A DNA stretch of 64,000 bases from Lamellibrachia satsuma. Lineage: Eukaryota; Annelida; Polychaeta; Sabellida; Siboglinidae. The translations under genes and the position numbers were made by a program. Below are positions 50,166 to 64,000 of the stretch, piece by piece. Every line of letters begins with the position of its first letter. Position 1 is the first letter of the stretch. The stretch is taken from the NCBI GenBank assembly GCA_033239005.1, contig BSQZ01000006.1, positions 12,099,162 through 12,163,161 of the forward strand. The letters are read 5' to 3'. The notes under the pieces are model-generated. The model had not been told where the DNA came from, ran no database searches, and worked only from the letters and a program-made list of their open reading frames with translations.

Positions 50166-51043
50166 CCACGATTGAGCGATGTGATTATGTTCACTATCTA
50201 TAGCGGATTGGTGGAATATATTTAAAATAAGACGAACTTTTAAGAAATTGGCCGAACATAATAATGTTAACCTTTCTACTGTGTTTTCGCTAACGAAGAC
50301 ATTCAACAAAACTATTCAGACGACTCGTGGACAAGGAATCTAATAGTGCAGTGTTTGCCTTAGTCACATATATGAAACTGATGTATTTAACATATAGCCA
50401 GCATTAAAGGTCCTTCCTCAGTTCCATTTTCTACTTAACTAGTATTCACTTCGACATGCTGGTTCGTTTCTACAAATGTGTTAGTTGGTTTTGGTGAAAT
50501 CATCGGACAAACTGTTGGATTATTCTTTGAGTGGATCCGGTTAAAATTCGGCGAAAAAGCGCAACGGCTATTCACACTTTCGCAAGTTACCCGATCTAAC
50601 GATCGAAGTAAATTATTTCGATGAATTTAACAAACAATTTTACTCTTTTATTAAGCCGATATTACATAAGCTATTCACACGCTACAGAGTTGAACGTCAA
50701 CGAAGATGATTTGTCATGAGCTAAATCAGTTGAGGCGGGAGTTTTAATTAATAACATCAAAGGGTAGAGTGTCCCAGCGGGTTAGCCACCTCTTGTAAAG
50801 ACCGACACTGTTACTTGCTTGCAGTTCGAGTTGTTGGTGCTCGCTGCAGTAGCCCTGTCCGTTGCGGGGGTCGACTGGGAATATGATGACAAATTTGACG
50901 ACTGCTTGAAACAGTGCAGCGAACGTTACGAGGTTTGCATGAAATGCAAAGGAATGACGAAGATGATCGAAGGCATCTGCAAGAGCAGATTGGAATACTG
51001 TGAGATGTTTTGCCGATTAAACCACTCACATCCGGTAGAATGA
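49908..51043 (+). CDS. seven-cysteine secreted peptide gene 3, unit B
   Basis: ATG exon 49908-49941 (34 nt; coding 49930-49941, MKFT), donor GTGAGT. The intron is 49942-50824 (883 bp, phase 0) and contains a TA microsatellite. The last exon is 50825-51043, after acceptor TTGCTTGCAG, with stop at 51041. 76 residues: leader FELLVLAAVALSVAG, then DWEYDDKFDD. All seven cysteines are kept, but one codon is missing between Cys3 and Cys4 (CMKC, so C-x2-C instead of C-x3-C). The rest resembles gene 2. The deletion is in frame, so the gene may still work, with changed spacing. Confidence 0.76.
50087..50162. repeat. TA microsatellite in the gene 3 intron
   Basis: About 76 bp. It starts in CACAAATATATA, where gene 2 has CACATATATATC. 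Confidence 0.95.
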
Positions 51044-51354
51044 CGTTCGTCCTACAACTGACTGCAAACCATCGGCCTCTTATGAATGCGGACTACGGAG
51101 TTTCGTCCGAGATGGCGGCGACATTGTACGAGCCGCGGACAATATCTTGACAACTACGCTATTTTCCGTCAACTAGATTGCTTTCCTTTCACATGAGAAC
51201 ACTTACAAGCCTCCCCTAAGTGGTGGGGCCTCACAATCACAGGGCCGCAGAACCCCTTGATCCGCCCCTGCCTATTGTAGTATCATAACGCATCAACATC
51301 TGCTTGGAGAGTGCTCGCGAGAACGCGGGAAGCGTCCTCATCCAATGAACTGTC

Positions 51355-51625
51355 GGCGTTTTTACCAGTTTTTGTCCATTTTATAACGGGTCGCCATTTT
51401 GTTGTGCCGTTCTCGTTCTCGGTGAACGCACGCGCGGAAGATGTGAAATCACGCGAGATCAAAGAAATAACATGTGCCTACAATGGCCTCGTGTGCAACA
51501 AATATATGTTATCGTGAATTGTGTTAGTTTTTTGAAAATTAGAAAAAGAGCGGGACATTTCATTAAAAAAGCGGGAAAGCGGAACCAGGCGAAAGTTTTA
51601 TTTCCCGCCCGAAACCCGAAATGTT
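51355..51625. repeat. diverged relative of the 'KKAGKW' repeat block
   Basis: Shares the CCATTTTATAACGGGTCG- and GCGGGACATTTCATTAAAAA-type words with 52185-52365, in the same orientation and order. The unit A counterpart is inverted at 29440-29560 and lacks the left part. Confidence 0.5.
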
Positions 51626-52139
51626 GACACATGTATAGATCTACCACATAATATAGGTTGTCATGTTGAAGATTGTTGTCATAAATTAATCATTACCGAT
51701 CGAGCGAAAAACAGAAGCACAGGAGGTCACAATAGTTTGCCAAACGCTCGCAACGCGTAGGGTCTATCTGATGTCATTCGATTTGACGAGGGCTCGAAGT
51801 TCAATATTGTTGATCACGAAATCCAACTCATCAACAAGTATTGGTTGTATGCTCTGAAGTGTCGCTTGTAGTGTTTACGTCTTGCAATATTTGTACTCGC
51901 GAATTTATTTACCAAATGAAGTGTATCTAAATGTCTAAAGTTCGTTTTACCAGTTTTAACCGCAATATGGGGGAAAATTGTGAAATCCGTAACATGTGAC
52001 TCCGCTTTCAGTCCTACGATGATCGAAACAATTTCTGAACAATAATGTTTCTCCATCAAACTTATCTGTATAATTGTATCACAGTTTTCAACAACTATTC
52101 ATGGAAAATAGGGAAAGTGCTCACAAAAAGAAGAAAATG

Positions 52140-52560
<421 letters not shown>

Positions 52561-52738
52561 GTCTGTCGTGCATCATGTCACTTGTAATCGCACTGATTAT
52601 AGATGTAGCGAAAAGGAGGTACCCGACGCTTGGGGGCGCCACCGTCGCAGTACTTCCGGCCACTGACCCAATTAACGCCTGTCTGGAACGGCAATCACAA
52701 TAGCCCGTTTATGGGCTAAGCACATTAAAGAGAATATA

Positions 52739-53939
52739 GCGGAGACCGGGGCTAGCACAAGAAGACGAAATTAACGAGGTGTAGACAAAAACGGCTTTTT
52801 AACCACTTTAAACTTTTTTTCCGTATGCCCACATAATATTATCTTACGCAGCCACTTTTTATGTGTTGTGAATGAGACATGAAACATATATACTATGTAG
52901 TATTAGGGGGTATGCCTAGTAGAGGTTAAACTGAAATTCAGGATTTGTTATCGTCGACGTGCGTTCAACTGCACAAATTGTGTTTGGGGCAAGTTGTTAC
53001 AATGTTATTGGGACAAGGGCAAGTTGTTACAACTGTAACAACGCTCGGGCGGCTCGCACCGATGGCTCAGGCACCGAGTTGTGTTCTGACAATTACTGAA
53101 AGAACTGAATTTATTTAACCACATCACATGTGAAGCCTGGCGTACTTGTTTATAATCGGTACTGTAAATGCTAGCAGCGTGAATGTGTTAAAAATAACAT
53201 TGATACATATCTCGGAAGGATACATAGATGAAACATTGTTGGACTCTCGATAAGCCAATGGTGTCCACTTGTTTGAGTATGTTGCCTTGTATAGCAATAT
53301 TGTTAAATTAAATTATGTTAAATCTTGTTAACTCTTTATGGTACAGCCCTATATGAGCAATTAATAAATATTGCGCGATTCATTGAAACGTGGATGTTCG
53401 TGTCTGTGAGCATCAGTTCTTACGTGTGTGTATCATTCAATCAAGTAGAAGTCGCATTATGTATATATTGTCATTCACTATTTCATATACCATTCGATAA
53501 TTTATATTCCATTCACAATTGTTTGTTATGTCCGAATCCGGGGAATGTGTCCCCTTTGGTAACTAAACATGATAAAAACTTAGTCAATGAAGCTGCGAAC
53601 ACCTACATTGTTATACACACTGTGTAAAAGATGTATAGGTGTGTATAATCCAATTAATGTAGTAACAGTAACATGTACTTGTGACATTTGCTTTGCGATG
53701 TACATGTTCTTTGTTGTAACAATGTGCCCCGTATGATGTAACAATAGGGCTAATTGTTACAGTCTTCGCCGCCTAGGAAACTTCACATATCTACCTAAAT
53801 ACAATACGGAATATCAATGGTAAGGTACATTTTATTAACACGAATAATAAATTTAATGTATACAGTAATAATGCATCTAACATACTTTTCAAAAAATTGA
53901 CTTTAACTGAAAATTGTAACAACTTGCCCCGGTCTCCCT
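52739..53939. mobile_element. MITE-like element with TA target site
   Basis: TA at 52737-52738 and 53940-53941 flank inverted ends GCGGAGACCGGGGCTAG and, in reverse complement, AGGGAGACCGGGGCAAG (14 of 17 identical). The word GGGCAAGTTGTTACAA and its reverse recur several times near both ends (52988, 53025, about 53710-53755, 53915). No transposase is present. A CR1-type LINE 3' end (53163-53333) is nested inside. Only unit B has it, because unit A lost this segment. Confidence 0.75.
53163..53333 (+). mobile_element. CR1-type LINE 3' end nested in the MITE-like element
   Basis: NASSVNV-coding words, then TTGGACTCTCGATAAGCCAA and a GTTAAATCTTGTTAA tail, as in the other copies. Heavily truncated. 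Confidence 0.75.
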
Positions 53940-54344
53940 TACTTCGGTCTTCACTAGTTAACTGAACGGCTGGTTCACGGACGTTACGACACTGAAGTAG
54001 TATTTATAACATATCGGTTGGTTAAAAATAATATCTATATAAAACGTGCTACTATCGTGATCTTTCATCATTTATTGTTTTCGAAAGTCGACGATGAATT
54101 AAATATGCCAGTTTTTTTACATATTACGATAATTATTGACAGCTAAATCAAGCGTCACATTTGATGGTGAAATATAATGTTTTTCATTGGTTGATTTGTT
54201 GATCAGTAAAATTCGCGTTTTTACCAGTTCGGACGGTGCATATTCTACACCAAGAAAATATTTAACATGAAATATAACATTGTTAATTTACATGTACATC
54301 CTGTATTTTTAGATCGAACAATTTAGGGTATTTTGGTGTTTCAG
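53940..54344. other. no gene seen
   Basis: AT-rich, no recognised feature. Confidence 0.5.
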
Positions 54345-54955
54345 ATACTGCACACGACACCCCCGAGTAGCCGTGTGTCAACCAATAACAATTACTGCAC
54401 ACGACGCCCCCGAGTAGCCGTGTGTCAACCAATAACAATTACTGCACACGACGCCCCCGAGTAGCCTTGTGTCAACCAATAACAATTACTGCACACGACG
54501 CCCCCGAGTAGCCGTGTGTCAACCAATAACAATTACTGCACACGACGCCCCCGAGTAGCCGTGTGTCAACCAATAACAATTACTGCACACGACACCCCCA
54601 AGTAGCCGTGTGTCAACCAATAACAATTACTGCACACGACGCCCCCAAGTAGCCGTGTGCCAACCAATAACAATTACTGCACACGACACCTCCAAGTAGC
54701 CGTGTGTCAACCAATAACAATTACTGCACACGACACCCCCAAGTAGCCGTGTGTCAACCAATAACAATTACTGCACACGGCACCCCCAAGTAGCCGTGTG
54801 TCAAACAATAACAATTACTGCACACGACACCCCCAAGTAGCCGTGTGTCAACCAATAACAATTACTGCACACGGCACCCCCAAGTAGCCGTGTGTCAACC
54901 AATAACAATTACTGCACACGACTCCACCAAGTAGCCGTGTGTCAACCAATAACAA
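54345..54955. repeat. 47-bp satellite, about 13 units
   Basis: Anchors TACTGCACAC at 54346 and 54393 give 47 bp. Each unit contains AACCAATAACAATTACTGCA, with a CCAAT box and an AACAAT word five bases apart in nearly every unit. Only found once in the window. Confidence 0.93.
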
Positions 54956-55721
54956 TTCCTCTCTATTCGCTTAAAAACAATACAGCTGTAAAAAAAATCT
55001 TTATCAAATAAACATATTTTTAGCATTATTAACAACAAGAAGTTGCTTAGATAAGTGGCAGTGTGTTACGCACGCGAGACAAAACAAACTGAGTCATTAA
55101 CTCACGTCATGACATCACTGGTAGCTGGGGGCAAAGAGTAAACGGATGTTTTCAGTGGTTGTTTGAGCTAATATGACAGTCACGTGTTACTTACGAGACC
55201 CACCCGCCACCAACAGTCCACGCCCTGGCGTATTTAGGGGGGGAACATTGGATCATGGCTCCCCTGTGCCTTTGTTTGATTTTTTACCGTAGTTTTCCTT
55301 TGCGCCGCTCCATGGTAGCATGGGTGACTAGGTTTGCCCCTTGACCTCCCCCCTTTGACTCCCCCCGTTGATATCCCCTTTGACCTCCCCATTAACCTCC
55401 CCCTTTGACTCCCCCTGACCTCCAATTTGACCCCCCCTGACCTCCCCTTGACTGAGTCCATAATAAAATATGGACTGGTGTTACCTATGCTCATAGAATA
55501 CGTTTTATATTGATTGCATTAATTACATTAATTGGGTTAATGTGTTGTGTAGCACAATGTCGTTCTATCAAAGGATGGCAATGATCACCTGACCAGCCGC
55601 TGACCTCTTGTGTATCAATACAGTGGCTGCTAAGCCGAACGCACCAACATTTCACAATCAGATGCACGAAATGTATCATGTTCATGTCGGTTGTGAACGT
55701 GTGTAGTTAGCCCTGTGTGTT
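54956..55721. other. no gene seen; CCTC/GACC-rich repeat inside
   Basis: At 55330-55450 there is an imperfect array of TTTGACCTCCCC/TTTGACTCCCCC words. A minus-strand frame (55234-55494) reads through it and is not convincing. Confidence 0.45.
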
Positions 55722-55905
55722 GGGGGCGCGGTGACTCGGCGGTTAGATCACCGGACTGCCAATCGAGAAGACCCGAGTTCGAATCCAACTGCTGCAGTTT
55801 CGAAACTTGGGCAATTTCGTCCATCCCACTTTCCATGTGTCTTTAGGAAGGGACACTACACTCCGTTGGACCCGTCTACCTAATGTTAGCAGAGCACACG
55901 AAGTA
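55722..55905 (+). mobile_element. tRNA-derived SINE, copy 2
   Basis: A-box-like TGACTCGGCGGTTAGA at 55732 and B-box AGTTCGAATCC at 55776-55786, 34 bases after the A-box end, then the family-specific CTTGGGCAATTTCGT shared with 191-345. Better preserved than copy 1. Confidence 0.75.
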
Positions 55906-55962
55906 ATTTAAATCTATCAAATACATCGCCCGAGGACACAACTGAAGAACAAACTGTTTACG

Positions 55963-56001
55963 AGAAACATGTCCTTGAAATCTTAGGTCGTCCAGGTTTG
56001 A
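55963..56001 (+). repeat. 39-bp target-site duplication, left copy
   Basis: Begins AGAAACATGTCCTTGAAATC and ends CCAGGTTTGA. Matches 58752-58790 at 35 of 39 positions. Directly flanks the 3' end of the LINE. Confidence 0.8.
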
Positions 56002-56005
56002 GAGA

Positions 56006-58751
<2,746 letters not shown>

Positions 58752-58790
58752 AGAAACATGTCCTTGAAATCTGAGGTAACCCAGGTTTGA
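58752..58790 (+). repeat. 39-bp target-site duplication, right copy
   Basis: Matches 55963-56001 with four mismatches. The unit A equivalent (34267-34305) is the only copy kept there. Confidence 0.8.
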
Positions 58791-59977
58791 AGGTGACAGC
58801 ATCCGGCAAAAACAAAGTTAATCTTCATCCAGGCGACGAGCACCAATCATCAATCATGCCAAGATTAAAATTACGCTGAAGAAGAGTTCAAATGTAATGC
58901 AAGCTTCAACCTAACATAACGCAACATCAATGTCCACGTAAACCCATTGCTCAATTATACATTTCAAGTAATACTAATAATAATAATGAAATTTCTTTCG
59001 AGCCTGCATCCTCGGAAACCAAGCTCAGATGCGCATCAAAACAATTAGTCAATCTCGAAATGTGTAAGCAATATTAAAGTAGTCGACATAAGGGTCCTAC
59101 TGACCTAACGCTAAGAGTGTTAAGAGAAATCCAAAGAGTTAGTGCGGCAACAGAGAAAGCCCTAGTTCCAATAGTAGAGCTTCTTGGCGCACTTGTTATA
59201 CAAGCACAACATGTTTCACACACGTGCTATGACATGTTCTAAGACAAATGAGAGGTGGACCCAAAGAACTTTGTCTTTTAAGGGGGTGTGGCACCATAGT
59301 AAAAATGGCAGCAATAAAATTCAGAAATACATTTCTTTGGGTGTATCTTCACTTCTAATTAACATTGTTTAGTGATTTAAAATGATAGACTATGGTTTCG
59401 GCACAGCTCGATGCAACTGAGTTCGTTCCTCTTGCATCTGCAGAGACCCCTGCATGCTTTGCTACACTCACAGCGAATGAGCCCATGGCAAGATCTAGAT
59501 GCCTCTGGCAGTGTTGTCCAATATGGATGCCATCCATGTTCTGGTAGATTCCATCCCCATTCCAGCGGACTAGGATGTACTGGGAAGTGTTTGACTCCAT
59601 ATTTGTACGCCTTGATATGCGGATCATTGACATTGTTCCTCCATCTGTGGGTTGCTTTCTAGAGGTGTTGAACCCTGTGAATAGTAGTGGTGCGGCAAGG
59701 GGGTGTGATTTGTGGTGCAAAATCGATACATATTGATTGATTGACCTTTACTAATTATTGCTTACATCATGCCCCTAGTGGCTGGCCAACGCATCGTACC
59801 CTAGCGGTTGGTTAACGGTTTGTGTGCAAAAATATCCATTTATTTCCGCAAAAGTGGTGTGAATTGAGGAGGGAAATCGATACCTAAGAGATACCGTATC
59901 GCTATGTTTTGATGGTTGTTTACGTCAAGCCTCTAGCAGCTGGCTAACGCATCGCACCGCTAGCTACTGGTTAATGA
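58791..59977. other. conserved intergenic block (unit B)
   Basis: Counterpart of 34306-35473. Contains the CXC-type remnant at 59390-59715; otherwise nothing coding recognised. Confidence 0.55.
59390..59715 (-). pseudogene. CXC-type cysteine-rich remnant (unit B)
   Basis: Same as 34910-35215, but with 17 more bases (around ATGAGCCCATGGCAAG) ahead of the cysteine block. A one-base shift is needed to read RCECSKACRGLCRCK, so the frame is broken. Confidence 0.45.
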
Positions 59978-60135
59978 CGTGCGTGCGTGCGTGCGTGCGT
60001 GTGCGTGTGCGTGTGTGTGTGCGCACGCGTACGTGGTTGTGTACGTGCGTGCGTGCATGAGAGCGTGATTGAGTGAGTGAGTGAGTGAGTGAGTGAGTGA
60101 GTGAGTGAGTGCGTGCGTGCGTGCGTGCGTGCGTG

Positions 60136-60195
<60 letters not shown>

Positions 60196-60200
60196 TGTGC
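59978..60200. repeat. TGCG/GAGT microsatellite at the end of unit B
   Basis: GTGCGTGC, GAGTGAGT and again GCGTGCGT runs, followed by non-unit sequence (AGATGGCGATTCTTCC). Confidence 0.95.
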
Positions 60201-60267
60201 AGATGGCGATTCTTCCGGCAGCCGTCTCACGCTGTGGCAGCTTCAAGACAATAAACAATGGTGCGCC

Positions 60268-60655
60268 CTTGTCAACATAGTCACCTTAACCTTGTCAACA
60301 CAGTCACCTTAACCTTGTCAACACAGTCACGTTAACTTTGTCAACACACTCACCTTAACCTTGTCAACACAGTCACCTTAACCTTGTCAACACAGTCACC
60401 TTAACCTTGTCAACGCAGTCACCTTAACCTTGTCAACACAGTCACCTTAACCTTGTCAACACAGTCACCTTCACCTTGTCAACACAGTCACCTTTACATT
60501 GTCAACACAGTCACCTTAACCTTGTCAACACAGTCACCTTAACCTTGTCAACACAGTCACCTTAACATCGTCAACACAGTCACCTTAACCTTGTCAACAC
60601 AGTCACCTTCACCTTGTCAACACAGTCACCTTAACCTTGTCAACACAGTCACCTT
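60268..60655. repeat. 23-bp satellite, about 17 units
   Basis: AACCTTGTCAACACAGTCAC plus CTT repeated with few changes. Contains the GTTGAC/GTCAAC word in each unit. No function visible. Confidence 0.93.
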
Positions 60656-61389
60656 AATCTATGTTGTATATACGACGTAGGAACAGGGCTAATTTGGTGG
60701 CAGCATCTGGACTGGTTCAATGCGTCTGTCGCTTTTCTTCAGAAAAATAAATTGAATTAACATGCACATTTCCTTTTCTCCTTAGTTGCGTGGTCTGTGT
60801 TCATTGCCTTGATGTTCTGTATCATTCCAGGCGTTGAATACAAATTCTCCTTTATTTCTATGTGCGTTAGGTTAAGGTTAATGCAGCGGATAATCACATT
60901 ACCAATCCCTGAGAAGGTTGGTAATACAATTTTCCGGAAAATCGCTTGTTTTGTCAGCAATGAAAAAGATTGAGATAACTTATTTATCCGAAATTGAGCC
61001 GTCGAAAAGATGGCCGTCATACGATTGCTTCCCTTGTCATGTAATTTTATTTAGATGATTTGGACTTAATCATTTTTCGAGCATAACATTTTGTTATGCT
61101 GCCTAAACGAGTCGAACTAAGTCATATTTAAGTGAAGTGCCTCGGCGGCTGTAGACAGCACCAGGCTGCTGTCGAGTGGAACACTGACGGTCTCGTCGAT
61201 CGACGAACATGACACACAACAACATCCGCCTACTGCCCTACGGAGTGTAATGTAGACACAGGACGTAACGAACACGCAAGTTCCAAGATGCAGTACATGA
61301 ACCCAGAGGGCAAGTTGGGTTGAGTATTGCAGGTTAACATCCGTCATTTGTGACGATCCCAGCGGGCCTAGACAGCGGAGATTACAGTG
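60656..61389. other. no gene assigned
   Basis: Minus-strand frame 60757-61020 (87 residues) has no recognisable domain. The stretch just left of the 64-bp array (61117-61389) extends the array's minus-strand frame but shows nothing known. Confidence 0.4.
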
Positions 61390-62750
61390 AGAGGCAGAGA
61401 CACGTAGCAGCAGACGTGATCGGGTGGTAGGGCCATGACCGAGTCCAACTGAAACAGACAGAGACACGTAGCAGCAGACGTGATCGGGTGGTGGGGCCAA
61501 GACCGTGTCCAACTGAAACAGACAGAGACACGTAGCAGTAGACGTGATCGGGTGGTAGGGCCATGACCGAGTCCAACTGAAACAGACAGAGACACGTAGC
61601 AGCAGACGTGATCGGGTGGTATGGCCATGACCGAGTCCGACTGAAACAGACAGAGACACGTAGCAGCAGACGTGATCGGGTGGTAGGGCCATGACCGAGT
61701 CCAACTGAAACAGACAGAGACACGTAGCAGCAGACGTGATCCGGTGGTAGGTCCATGACCGAGTCCGACTGAAACAGACAGAGACACGTAGCAGTAGACG
61801 TGATCGGGTGGTAGGACCATGACCGAGTCCAACTGAAACAGACAGAGACACGTAGCACCAGACGTGATCGGGTGGTAGGGCCATGACCGTGTCCAACTGA
61901 AACAGACAGAGACACGTAGCAGCAGACGTGATCCGGTGGTAGGACCATGACCGAGTCCAACTGAAACAGACAGAGACACGTAGCAGTAGACGTGATCCGG
62001 TGGTAGGGCCATGACCGAGTCCAACTGAAACAGACAGAGACACGTAGCAGCAGACGTGATCGGGTGGTAGGGCCATGACCTAGTCCAACTGAAACAGACA
62101 GAGACACGTAGCAGCAGACGTGATCCGGTGGTAGGACCATGACCGAGTCCAACTGAAACAGACAGAGACACGTAGCAGCAGACGTGATCGGGTGGTAGGG
62201 CCATGACCTAGTCCAACTGAAACAGACAGAGACACGTAGCAGCAGACGTGATCCGGTGGTAGGACCATGACCGAGTCCAACTGAAACAGACAGAGACACG
62301 TAGCAGCAGACGTGATCGGGTGGTAGGGCCATGACCGAGTCCAACTGAAACAGACAGAGACACGTAGCAGCAGACGTGATCGGGTGGTAGGGCCATGACC
62401 GAGTCCAACTGAAACAGACAGAGACACGTAGCAGCAGACGTGATCGGGTGGTAGGGCCATGACCGAGTCCAACTGAAACAGACAGAGACACGTAGCAGCA
62501 GACGTGATCCGGTGGTAGGACCATGACCGAGTCCAACTGAAACAGACAGAGACACGTAGCAGCAGACGTGATCCGGTGGTTGGAACATGACCGAGTCCAA
62601 CTGAAACAGACAGAGACACGTAGCAGTAGACGTGATCGGGTGGTAGGGCCATGACCGAGTCCAACTGAAACAGACAGAGACACGTAGCAGTAGACGTGAT
62701 CGGGTGGTAGGGCCATGACCGAGTCCAACTGAAACAGACAGAGACTACAC
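61390..62750. repeat. 64-bp satellite, about 21 units
   Basis: Unit built on ACGTGATCGGGTGGTAGGGC, CATGACCGAGTCCAACTGAA and ACAGACAGAGACACGTAGCA plus GCAG. Two main unit types (GATCGGGTGGTAGGGCC and GATCCGGTGGTAGGACC) alternate in part of the array. All three minus-strand frames stay open because stops are absent in the unit and 64 is not a multiple of three; not coding. Confidence 0.95.
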
Positions 62751-62751
62751 G

Positions 62752-64000
62752 AAGACGCACGCAACGATTTAACGATTTAATTTTATATGGAAAATTGGGG
62801 GAGGGGCACTTTTCGGGAGAGTGATCCTACTTCGCTACTTTATTGCTTCGATGTTTCACTACTTCGTGAAAGTACGTGAAGATGCTAGAAGACGGAAGCG
62901 AAAGGAAGACCAGACGGAGATAAGTGAATATAGGGGCGATGAACGGAGTTGCCCGTGGGGGACAGTCAGACAGGAGGTGATGGTGGGAGAGGTGGCCGGT
63001 GATGGATAAAGGACCAGCGGGTGTGGACGGAGATGCAGGTGGACGGTGATGGATAAAGATTCTTGTAGGGTCAGACGAACGGCAGTCAATGTAGGGGCGG
63101 GGGTGAATGGAGGGAGAGATGGAGGGTAATTACAGAAGGGACGGATGTTGATGGCGGTGCACTGGCCAGTAATGAATGACGATGTTAGTGGACGGAGATG
63201 AACATTCGGGAAAGTACACGAAGATGTTAGAGGTCGGGTGTGAATCGACGGCCGAAGGTGGTTGGAGGTAAAGGTGGACTGAATGATAAGACAAGCTGAC
63301 GTAGATGTGTGTAGGGGCATACGGACAGAAGCACACGATGATGTTAGCCGACGGAAATGAACGTAGAGACAGACGGAGGTGAAGGTATAGGTGAGGATGG
63401 AGGTGGCTGTGTGGGCGGACGGTGTAGACGGCCGAAGGTGAATAGATTCGCACGAACGCACCAATGTTAAAACATAACAAAACCCACTCCCCTCCTTCCG
63501 CATCGCGTTCAAGCGAGCCAAAGTCCACCAAAAGTGGCTGACCAATGTCAAAAAGACAAGACGAGTGGGAGCGCATAGGTAAACAGTGGGTGGGGAAGAT
63601 GGGACCGATAGAAAACTGACTGAATAATATACAGGAATGGCGCAAGCCAAGCCTATTTACTACGCACAGCAGAAGACAGACTCCGCTGGCGAAGACTCTG
63701 TGGAACTTCTGCTACCGTCCCGATCAACGGATGAACGGGTGGGCGATAAAGAGTGCATCGGAGAATAGTGTACAATGAAATTATGCCAAAATTAACTAAA
63801 TAAATTATTGACACGTCATTTTTTAATGCAACTTAACCTAAATAAACTGGTTTAAACAATTAGCAATTAATTAAAATAAGTTATTCAATGCAGGTGTGCC
63901 AATATAAACTATTACAAGCTATCCACAAATAAAATATAATACTACAATTAACAACAGCAAAAATACGTTCTTCGCGTGTCTAATCAATCCACGAGCCTCT
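62752..64000. other. purine-rich, decayed repeat-like sequence; no gene assigned
   Basis: From 62880 to 63450 the plus strand is rich in GACGGAGATG/GGTGGACGG words without a fixed period. Minus-strand frames (62859-63650) are Ser/Pro/His-rich and look like by-products. The last 300 bp is AT-rich. Confidence 0.4.

Noticed and set aside
55722..55795. Functional tRNA gene
   Set aside because: A- and B-box are present, but I could not fold a clean acceptor stem, the family-specific tail follows and a second diverged copy exists; it fits a SINE head.
61382..62764. 460-codon minus-strand ORF and overlapping long ORFs over the 64-bp satellite
   Set aside because: All three minus-strand frames are open because the unit has no stop; period 64 cycles through the frames. 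No domain or start context.
62859..63650. 263-codon minus-strand ORF
   Set aside because: Low-complexity Ser/Thr/His-rich translation of a purine-rich strand, with an overlapping open frame of similar length; no domain or splice context.

Overview
This is a gene-poor, repeat-dense stretch of invertebrate nuclear DNA. Interrupted genes with GT-AG introns, a CR1/Jockey-type LINE, Penelope-like elements, a hAT element, tRNA-derived SINEs and many satellites point to a eukaryote. A mollusc or other lophotrochozoan is my best guess, but the sequence alone does not prove it. I see no rRNA gene, no functional tRNA gene and no bacterial-type operon.

The only host genes I can support belong to one family of very short secreted peptides (about 76-78 aa). 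A 22-34 nt exon carries the start Met and three more codons. A phase-0 GT-AG intron of 0.7-0.9 kb follows, then a last exon encoding the rest of the signal peptide and a mature peptide with the spacing C-x3-C-x6-C-x3-C-x10-C-x6-C-x3-C (seven cysteines). I see a solitary divergent member (exon 3802-4017), three intact genes (25097-26170, 40736-41676, 45018-46075), one with a one-residue deletion (49908-51043) and two broken copies (20867-21003; orphan first exon at 30032-30065). I do not recognise the family.

Layout: 0-4.3 kb holds a SINE, a hairpin-bearing 46-bp satellite and the solitary gene. A nearly complete but frameshifted CR1-like LINE lies on the minus strand at 4.3-7.7 kb. From 7.7 to 14 kb there is a 22-bp satellite, an element bounded by 36-bp inverted repeats and a long TA tract. 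Unit A (14.1-35.6 kb) and unit B (35.6-60.2 kb) are a direct tandem segmental duplication; the aligned single-copy stretches I compared differ by roughly 1-3%. Each unit runs: 54-bp satellite, Penelope-like element swollen by 15-bp and 33-bp satellites, peptide gene 1, LINE remnant, gene 2, hAT element, gene 3, CR1-like LINE, TGCG-type microsatellite. The last 4 kb holds 23-bp and 64-bp satellites and unassigned sequence.

Unit B keeps the fuller structure. Unit A has lost the start of gene 1 (junction at GGT), exon 2 of gene 3 (junction at GTGC) and about 4.7 kb between two TA tracts, and it carries an inversion with one end inside the hAT element. Several satellites grow directly out of transposon coding sequence. 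The most interesting biology is gene 2: its A and B copies are identical over the signal peptide and first part of the exon, but differ at 13 of roughly 105 bases in the rest of the mature peptide, almost all amino-acid changing, while flanking and intron sequence differs by only a few percent. That pattern suggests diversifying selection or gene conversion in a defence, signalling or venom-like peptide family.
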